A program made the translations under genes and the position numbers. This document shows positions 56,185 to 64,000 of a stretch of 64,000 nt of DNA, piece by piece (position 1 is the stretch's first letter; each line of letters opens with the position of its first letter). Source of the DNA: Leucosporidium creatinivorum (Eukaryota; Basidiomycota; Microbotryomycetes; Leucosporidiales; Leucosporidiaceae); NCBI GenBank assembly GCA_001600635.1, contig BCKL01000022.1, positions 420,721-484,720 on the forward strand, in the 5' to 3' direction. The notes below the pieces were generated by a model. The model saw nothing but the letters and a program-made list of their open reading frames with translations. It was not told the DNA's origin and did not search any database.

Positions 56185-58917
56185 ATGCCCCCTCTTCCCC
56201 AAGCCGTCCCCTTCGGCATTTGCACCCGCTCTGTAGGACGCTCCGCCGGTGCTCACTTTATCCTCGAGATTCTCGACGAATGCGCCAAAGCGGGACTCTG
56301 GACCATTGAGGTGGCATTCGAGTGTCTAGAGGTTCGCTCCTTCTCTCCTTCCGCCGTCTCGTTCTCGTTCCATCGCTCATCGTCTTCTCATGTCGTGTTC
56401 GAGCACAGAGCTACGCCAAGACTCTACAAGGCTACAGTAATCAACAGGACGCCATCCGAGAAGCTGCTCGTCAAACGAACCAGCGCGCTCGCGAGTTGGG
56501 ACTCGTGCTCGTCGTCCTCGATGCTTTCGAGAACTACGAAGGGCTGCAAGACCGCGCTCGACATGACGAGAGGATCAACGAGTTCAAGTTCTGGGTCGAG
56601 CTGTGTGGTATTCTCGGCATCGAGCAGATCCAAATCCCCGCATCGTTCGACCCTGCCGCCTCGGGAGATGTGGACCTCATCGTCGCTGATCTGAGGGAGG
56701 TCGCCGATATAGGACTTTCTGTATCCCCTCCCGTCAAGGTGCGTGCTCACTGCCGTCGCCAATGCCCTGCTCTTCGGCGAAGCTGATCCCGTCTCTCGCT
56801 CGCCGAACAGATTGCCTACGAGCCGCTCGGCTGGAGTACGCACATCAAGACGTGGGAGGCCGCTCTCGACATCATCCACCGCGTCGAGCGCTCCAACATC
56901 GGCCTCTGCCTCGACACCTTCCACATCGTCTCGCTTCTTTCTCACAGCCCCGAGACCGTCGATGGTCTGAGGGAAGGAGGCCAGGCCGCTCTTCAGGCTT
57001 CTCTCGACGTGAGAACATCTCTGTACTCTCTGCCGAAAGCTAGACCGAACGCTGACCTCGCCTGTCGACCTCAGCGCCTTCGCAAGATCTCGGCCGACGA
57101 CATCTTCGTCTACCAAATCTCGGACGGCACCTTCTTCGACCCTCCCATCCCCAAGTCCAAGTTCACGGAGCCTCACCTCGATCCCCTCTTCGCCTGGAGC
57201 ATGCACGGACGTCCGTTCCCCGGCGAGGGCTACTTCCCCGTCACCCAAGTCTCCGAGGCCATCTACGCGACCGGCTTCCGCGGCATCACGGTCATGGAGG
57301 TGTTCGAAGACGATGCTTTCGATCCTAGGAAGAGTCTCTTGGCCGAGCGTACGAATCGCGCCGTCGGATCTTGGATTCGGCTCGCCAAAGAGCTAGAGCT
57401 GGCGCCTTGTTCGTTTCATCCCGATCCTCTCTGCGCTCGGTATCGAGGCTGACCGTTCCCTTGGCTCCACAGTCTACCCTCCTACTCCTCGTGGCCAGAA
57501 CAAGCTCGGCACCTGCACCGTCAATATCGGGTCCTACGAGCACTTCTCTCTTGAGGGTTCGTCGTCGCTCGTCTTGGCCCGTTATGCTCCTCTTTCTCTG
57601 TTTGCTGACCCGGTGAATACCACAGATAAGCTCTACGCATGTGCTGCCGTCGGTCATCAGGCGATCGACCTCTACGAGGACGACTTCCTCCACTACCTCT
57701 CGCTCCAGCCCAGCGCCAACAAGGCCAACTTGTGGGAGGTGCGTCGTCTCTTCACTCGCTCGACTCACCACCGCGATCTCTTCCTCGGGAGACGCCCGAG
57801 ACAGCAAGCTGACTTGCTTCTCTCGCTTCTGTTCCACCCCTTCGTCGCCTCGCCCATTCTCCGTACTCGCCTTCTCTCGCCAACAGCCCAACCCCATCCA
57901 CCTACACGCGGCAAAGAAGATCGGAGATCTCGTTGCTTCTCTCGGCATGGAGATCATCTGCTTCCAACCTTTGATTGACGTCGAAGGTCTCGTCAAGCAG
58001 GCCGACCGAGATGCTGCCGTCCAGCGCGTCAAGGACTACTTCCCTTACATGCGCGCACTTCGCACGACCGTCACCTACATCACCACCAATCGCTCGTACG
58101 ACTTTGACAGCCACACGGACGACATGAACGTCATCGCTGCCGACTTGGCCCTCTTCGCCGACCTGGCCGCCGAGTACTCGCGAGCGGACGGAGGACCCAT
58201 GCTCAAGGTCGGATACGAGCACCTCTCCTGGGGTTCGCACATCAACACGTTCGACAAGACCTGGGAGGCCATTCGTCTCGCTGATCGACCCAATCTCGGC
58301 TTCGTCTTCGACACCTTCAACTTCCTCGCCGTCGAGTTCGCCAACCCCTACAACCTCGCTGGCCACGGCCGCATCCACGATACTCTCGAGGATTCCATCT
58401 CGGTCGTTAGGCAGCGCCTCGCCAAGCTCGTGGAGCTCATCCCCGGCGACAAGATCTTCGTCGTTCAAGTCGCCGACGCCAAGCTCGTCGACCCCAAGTC
58501 GCTCAAACCTCCCACCAAGGCGACAGAGAAGTGGACGCCCGACCACGAGCCTCCTCATCGCCAGTGGTCGACTTCGCACCGTCTCTTCCCCAATGAGGAG
58601 GCGCTGGGTGGCTACATGCCAGTCGCTGACTGCCTCGCCGCTATTCTCGCTACTGTACGTTTTCATTCGCTAGGCTCTCGAGTCTCGTACTCACCTTTTT
58701 TGTCTTGCAGGGCTACAAGGGCGCCTTCACCCTCGAGATCTTCAACGACTCGATCCACGAGAACAGCCCGACGGTGGTGCCGACTCACGCCAGGCGTTCG
58801 TTCAACGGAGTGCAGGCTTGCTTGGCCGAGGCTCGAGGTGAGCCATGTCCGTTGTTGACCGTCATGAGCACCTTCTGACCCTCTTCGGCGCTCGCAGACA
58901 TCGAGCCTTTCTGGTGA
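56185..58917 (+). CDS. Tandem 3-dehydroshikimate-dehydratase-like double TIM barrel (right copy)
   Basis: Nine exons (56185-56331, 56409-56738, 56811-57008, 57075-57408, 57473-57556, 57626-57738, 57887-58654, 58711-58837, 58898-58917) encode 706 aa, the same structure as 36757-39489. Exon 1 has 11 differences in 147 nt from the left copy, mostly silent, with Gly to Ala (SAGAHF) and Arg to Lys (ECAKAG) changes. The rest is almost identical; one further difference lies inside intron 6. Intron 3 (57009-57074) is 66 nt, in frame and stop-free. Both barrels keep the Glu/Asp/Gln/Glu ligand pattern. Its promoter differs clearly from that of the left copy, so the two could be expressed differently. 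Confidence 0.82.
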
Positions 58918-59325
58918 GGCGATGAGACGCTCCCAGGCTTTTGTACATTGGGAGTCATCTAAAGTCTCACTGCATGAATCAGAACTAGCATTGACATCCG
59001 CGCTATAGTTCAGACTCGTCCCGTGAGCGCAAAGAGAAGGAGACTGCTCGCGAGGCAAGCTCGGCTGAGGCGAAGCATGCTCCGCTGGGAACGCCGTGGC
59101 GCAGGGCGGCCCGGACCACCTGTGGAGACGATNNCATCATTCCCCACGTAAGCTGACACGGAGTTTTGAGGCTCGCCTGCCGCCGGGGGACGCTCTGGCT
59201 CTCCAAGTCTCACCTTGACCGGCTCCGCCGAGTTGCCCTCTCTCTTGCTCTTCCGGCTCTTCCGCTCTCGTCTCTCCTCTCTACCAGCTAGCACATTTCT
59301 ACAAACATCCTTGCTCGACGCTACC
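58918..59325. other. Spacer between tandem-barrel gene and small gene (right arm)
   Basis: This mirrors 36349-36756, with N bases at about 59133-59134. I see no gene. Confidence 0.5.
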
Positions 59326-59786
59326 ATGTCATCTCCTGCCAGTGCATCCACTTGCGCCATGGTGAGGGTTCCTTCCCACTGCTTCGAGGACGCTTCCAGC
59401 ATTAACGCACCCTCCGAGCTAGTCAACAACATCAGAAGCCAAGCTGGATATGGTGCGTTAAAGCTTATTCACTGTATCCCCTCGTCTTGCCCGCCCCATG
59501 CTTACTCGACTTGTTCTTCCTCGCCCATCTCGGCGCCGAACAGCTGAGCCTGAGCCTGCTCGACATGTCCCCCGACGCTCTCACCGCCAACGTCTTCTCC
59601 GCCCTCGACTCCTTCAACAGTCACCAGGTATCCCTATCTACCATCCTAGAGCAGCTCGACAACACGGCGTATTGTGCAGCGTCCCCGCCGAGCCCGAGTT
59701 CGGAGGCGGGGGTCGCCGAGCGGTGTAGAAGTCGGGTGGGAGGGCAAGATGATTCATTCTGGGCCGAGTGGNGGAGGCAGAAGTGA
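59326..59786 (+). CDS. Small protein of unknown function (right copy)
   Basis: Three phase-0 exons (59326-59361, 59423-59452, 59544-59786) give 102 aa, the same as the left copy at 35888-36348. A Ser-to-Gly type difference (AGC region near 59412) falls in intron 1, not in the protein. Family unknown. Confidence 0.5.
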
Positions 59787-59923
59787 GAAGGTCGNCTGGG
59801 AGGGCTGACGAATGATGGAAGAGTAGTGGACGACGTGTAACGCTAAGTCTTCGCCGAAGCCTGGCGCTCGCTCGGGTGCTCGTCGAAAGGGAGATGTAGC
59901 GAAGCAGTCATTAAGCAGCACAA

Positions 59924-62900
59924 TTACAAAGGTGCAGCAGCGCGCAGGCTCTCTTCTAGCGAAAGATCTAGCCAACTCCAGTCTGTCGAAAGTCCTGGGA
60001 AGAGCGACTCCCTGGCGAAGCGAACGAGGTCAGTCGTTTCGTCGAGAGGAAGGGCGAGACGTCGAGAAGAAGTCCGGCAAGACGTGACGAAGCTACTCAC
60101 CAATAGGAAGCATCGTCAAAGCCAATCATCGGTGCAGGTGTTGGGTCGAACGACTGGTTCAGCATCGCCTGCGAAGAGGCGAGAGCAGAGTCAGCTTCCT
60201 TCTCGACCTCGATGAGCAGACGACGAACCTGGGAGCCTTGAGCGAATGGGAATCCCGCATCAGTGCCGTCTGCAGCAGCGGCTGTCGGGCTTGCTGGTGC
60301 AGTGGGAGGAGTGCACACGGCGCGAAGGCAGAGCTGGAAGAAGCGAGAGATGAAGCCCGCTGTCGACTCCGCTTGGCCGTCGGTCGAGGACTCGCAGGCG
60401 CGATAGACTGCAGGTAAAAAGTTAAGGTCAGCGTATGCGAGGTGNAAGGCGGAGAAGCGTAGACGAGAGACGGGTGAAGCCGAGGAGGCCAGGTGGCAAG
60501 AGAGGGGGACCCACTTCGCTCCATCCATCCCACGATACCCCTCTGATTCGCCGGGTAGACTTTGGAGAAGATCTGCAGTGAGGAAGGCGAGCGAAGGGTC
60601 AGCTGGGGCCCATGCTACGAGCGAAAAGTAACGCCGAGCTAACCTTGACGCTAAACTCTCCCATCGAGTACAGAGTGACGCCGAGAGTATCCTGCCAGTA
60701 TTGAATGTATCCGTGTTTGGCGATTGTCTCGAAGGCATCCACGAAAGCGCCCGAAGCGACCACCCACTTGGCGAGGAGGTCGCCGTCTACTCCGACTGCC
60801 GTGAGCATGGCTCGAGTGAGAGCGAGGGAGGCTGCGGCGAGCCAGAAGCTGTAGCGGCGGAAAAGAGTGAGCTATTGATTTTTGGCCGAATTGTGGAGGA
60901 GAAGGGGAGGCAGCTTACTTGACTCGAATCCAAGGCCTCGAGCCGACTTGGAAGGCGTCGGCGGCTGTGGAAAAGAGCAGAGGTCAGCTCGGTCTTTGCC
61001 CTCGAAAGAGGAACATTGGATGTCACTCACAGCTTGGGTCGAGGTACTGCTGGTAAGAGGAGTCGAGCATGCCTTGGATGTGATCGCCGAGGGAGCGAGC
61101 ATGGGCAGGTCGAGCTTTCGAGATGTCCCTGCTGAGTCGCAGCATCTTGATCCATCTGCTCGGAGTAGAAAGCGAGTCAGCTCGTCCGCGCCGCGCACGA
61201 GAGCAAGCGGACGTACTCGAAGTTGGCGCCTTGCTCGAGATCGTCTTCCACGCCGAAGCGCCTCGACTCGTTCAGCCAGCTTCGCACGTCAATCTTGTGG
61301 TGCGGGATCATGCACGTCTGGTGCACGTCGTCATCCGCTCCGCTTTGTAGGAAGAACGTCTGGTCGAAGCAGTACAGGTCGATCCAGGTTCGCTCGCGGT
61401 CGAGGATCTGACGAGCTTCCAACTCCTCATCAGTGAGGGGCGTCGTTCGTCGGGTATGAAGATGTAGCTGGTAGCCTCTTGAGGGGAGCTGGGTTAGCGC
61501 TGTTGTTGACTCCGCGAGACGAACAGGGGGGAACGGGGAGCGAAGCGGGTCAAGCCATCGCCGAGGGGTGGAAGCACCGGCCTCCAGCGATGGTGCGCGA
61601 ACGAACAAGAAGACTCACCCATTCGGATAGCCTCGCCGACCCTCAGCCAAGCACTGCAGTCTTCCGGCTCCTTCCAGTAGACTTGGAGAAGCAGCGACTG
61701 GACGAGCCCGACCGAGACCTGACCGTCGATGATGCCTCGACCAACGAGCTGCTTGGCTGCCATGAGGAGTGAGGGGTAGANCTGAGGTCGGACGAACTTG
61801 GCCGAGACTGCGAGGATGGTGGTGAAGAGCACGGGCGAGGTCTGACGGACGTAGTCGACCTTGTGCAGATGCGGGTCGAGGAGGATGATGAAGGCGTTCA
61901 TCTTTGTGTGGTAGCTGTGAAGCGAGAGCAGAGTNAGCGGGGTCAATCACTTGAGCATGTCAGCTCGACTTACTGCTCGAACAGCTGGAGNGCNTCCAGC
62001 TNGGTGAGGACGTGCATGTCGATTGGATCCGGCTCTCGTCGCGAGTCGAAGGCTGNTCGCTTCGCNTGAGCACGAACAAGANTNGTAGANCCTCTGAGNT
62101 TCTGTAGCGCTTCCTCCTTGGCTTGTGCCAGTTCCATCATCGACAGACTGGGCAACGCCGGCCGAGGGCTCGTCTCGTCTCGCAGCGAGCCCGAAGCGTC
62201 GTAGGATCTTGGGCCGTTGGAGTAGGAGCTCGAGGCATTTGGAGAGATTCCTGATGGTGGTGGTGGAGGAAGTTGAGCGGCTTGGGGGAAGAACGCCGAC
62301 GTCGGCGGGAGAGAGTAGGGCTGCTGCGAGGTGGAAGCGATTGGAGCGAGGATTGGAGCTGTGAGGCTGCCGGGCGATGGGTAGAGGGGAGGCAAAGGGA
62401 GCGATGTAGCGATGGGAGGAGCTGAAGGTGCGTTGCTGCTGGCGAAGACGGGCTCCTGCTGGACGGCGGCATGAGGGGCGGCCGAGGCAAGGAGAGCGAG
62501 ACGGTCAATGGGAGCTTCTGCGGTGAATCGGATTAGTACAGCAGTCTCACTATACTCTTCTACAACGCCCGACTCACCAGACTGCTCTACAGGCGCGGCA
62601 TTGACGGGCGGCGCTTCGGGAGCTTGTGATGGTATTGGTCGTCTGTGGGCCGTTCTCGAGCTCAGTGTGATTCGGCTGTATCGAAGCAGTGGGAGACATA
62701 CGGTGCTACACTAGCCTTCCTCCCTCGCTTCTGCGATTCTCCCCACACACAATCAAAGCTGAGCCTGGCGCAGCGAGCGCACTTGCCATTCTCCGGTTCG
62801 TGGGGCTCACACCGCGCTTTGAGCTTCCGACACCGTTCGCAGGCAAGCTTCGATAGTGGTCTGGCACGCTTGGTGCTGCCCCGGTCGTCGCCGCCATCTC

Positions 62901-63045
62901 CCTCNGCTNCANTNGACGTTGAGGCGCTGGGAGGAGGNTCGGGAGCGCCGCCGGTCGCCGTTGAAGGAGCTGCTGCTGCTGCTGCTGCCGAGTCGAATTG
63001 CCATGGCTCAATACCGCTTGAAGATGGCTCGTAGATGGCCGACAT
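59924..63045 (-). CDS. Zn2Cys6 fungal-type transcription factor (right copy)
   Basis: Twelve exons mirror the left copy (62702-63045, 62578-62642, 61974-62517, 61619-61914, 61217-61475, 61031-61155, 60919-60964, 60644-60848, 60515-60572, 60229-60407, 60101-60168, 59924-60011). Zinc cluster and middle region are identical where bases are called. Intron 4 (61476-61618) differs from the left copy at many positions with several indels and ends in GAG rather than CAG. Exon 5 carries Pro to Thr (PLTDEE), Glu to Gly (QSGADDD) and His to Asn (SWLNESRR) changes. All are conservative enough to leave a readable protein. Whether the GAG acceptor is used efficiently is unknown. Confidence 0.88.
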
Positions 63046-63570
63046 GGTGCACGAAACGAGAGAGACGAGCAAGTTGTCGGAGAGAGAGCAAAGAAGCGAT
63101 CTTAAGCTCGCCGCCTCCCCACGGGTTGGCGAGTTGGAGCGGGTGGGGCCTCGGTTCGAGCTCTGGTACGGATGGTGTGCAGATGTACAGCAGTAACTAC
63201 TCGCTAATCGCCTTGAATTGAGAAGCTCTTCAGTGACACAGCGCACCTTTCGGCGATCGTCCCCGCCTTGAAGAAGCTGTTCTGCAGAGCGGTATAGCAG
63301 TCCGACGATCGCAAGCGCGGTACTATTATGAGATGAATTTGCGCTTCTGAGAAAGAGCAAATGTTCGGGATCGTTGAGCTGCAGGCCGCCGAGATCTGTG
63401 CGCCCCGAACGAAGGGAAAGAAACTGGCTGAGGCGATGCTCTCCTCTACCTCGCAGTGTGCACGGTTCGGATAAGAATAACATTGGCTCATAGATACTAC
63501 CACAGGACAGAGATGACTTGATACACCGAGTTCAGAGGAAGAGGAAAGCCCGAGAAGCCATCGCCGAGTA
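63046..63570 (-). promoter_or_regulatory. 5' flank of the right Zn2Cys6 regulator
   Basis: This is the mirror of 32103-32627 with no visible differences. No ORF is supported. Confidence 0.5.
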
Positions 63571-63959
63571 TCACTGCTTATCGTCGATCGACGCCGACCC
63601 TGCGCCTTCCAGGTCGCGCTTGTTGGCTTTGGCGTGGCGGATCTGATCTGCCTTTCGAACTCCAAAGCCGTCGATGAAGAGGGTGCCAGTCTCTTCGAGG
63701 GTGAGGCCGGCGCTTTCGGGGTAGGCAAAGTAGATGAAGACGAAGGTCAACTGCGAGTGATGAAGCTCGGTCAGTTCTCGGGTAGGATCTATCCCACTGG
63801 TAGAGAGTAGACCCACGAAACAGAAGCCTGCGAAGAGGCCGTAGGTCCCAGCGGCGCCGAGCGAGTTGAGCATGGTAAGGAAAGTCGAACTGATGATGAG
63901 GTTTCCTCCCCACTGGAAGGCAACGGCGATGGAGGATCCAATTCCGCGAACCTCAAGAG
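63571..63959 (-). CDS. MFS sugar/inositol transporter, C-terminal part (right copy)
   Basis: Exons 63817-63959 and 63571-63750 mirror the left copy and encode the same 128 visible residues ending in GAGSASIDDKQ. The gene continues beyond the window through an intron that starts at 63960. The PES.GLTLEE sugar-porter signature and GFGVRKA are intact. Confidence 0.75.
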
Positions 63960-64000
63960 CTATAGATTGAGAGGTATGTCAGCTTCGAGTGTCGACTTTG

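Larger units (their letters stand above)
55985..64000 (-). repeat. Large inverted duplication, right arm
   Basis: This is the reverse complement of 31673-39690, as described there. It reaches the last base of the window at exactly the base that borders the assembly gap in the left arm (64000 pairs with 31673). Confidence 0.92.

Noticed and set aside
1-64000. tRNA, rRNA, CRISPR and transposon genes
   Set aside because: No tRNA A/B boxes with a foldable arm, no rRNA blocks, no spaced direct repeats and no transposase or reverse-transcriptase motifs were seen by eye on either strand. A tRNAscan or Rfam run could still find small RNAs.

Overview
This is nuclear DNA of a GC-rich, intron-rich fungus, most likely a basidiomycetous yeast of the Pucciniomycotina type (Rhodotorula/Sporobolomyces-like). 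The placement is inferred from gene content, from short introns (mostly 50-110 nt) with a GCTGAC-like branch site just before a CAG or TAG acceptor, and from a CAP10/GT90 enzyme, COMPASS and ERMES subunits, and Zn2Cys6 regulators. No prokaryotic, viral or organellar segment was seen. Exon models were built by hand; each complete model sums to a multiple of three with consistent intron phases.

Layout. 0-5.4 kb: the start of an F-box gene (minus), a Gfd2-like DEDD nuclease and a CAP10 glycosyltransferase. 5.6-16.4 kb: a 0.71-kb inverted repeat pair flanks a 9.3-kb block holding CLU1 and the COMPASS subunit SPP1, both on the minus strand. 16.9-24.2 kb: an F-box/LRR-like fragment, a Pro/Ser-rich gene with a WH2-like motif, a small five-exon gene and a truncated F-box paralogue. 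24.4-30.3 kb: a triple-KH RNA-binding protein, BCP1, an SDR dehydrogenase and the start of an EthD-domain gene that runs into a 915-bp assembly gap (30758-31672).

The main feature is a large inverted duplication. The left arm (31673 to about 39690) is repeated in reverse at about 55985-64000. Each arm carries the 3' end of an inositol/sugar-type MFS transporter, a complete 758-aa Zn2Cys6 regulator, a 102-aa protein of unknown function, and a 706-aa protein that fuses two 3-dehydroshikimate-dehydratase-like TIM barrels. The arms enclose about 16.3 kb of housekeeping genes: an ARF-GEF of the GEA/GBF1 family (21 exons), LSM1, a second Zn2Cys6 regulator, a tentative small basic gene, an F-box gene and MMM1.

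Interpretation. The SDR, EthD, transporter, regulator and tandem-barrel genes look like a catabolic cluster for a hydroaromatic or inositol-like polyol (inference). Arm identity is very high over most of the length, but falls sharply in one intron/exon of the regulator and at the outer edge. That suggests an older duplication since homogenised by gene conversion, or partial collapse in assembly. The arms share most of their ambiguous bases and both end at the same base (31673 and 64000), so the structure needs confirmation.
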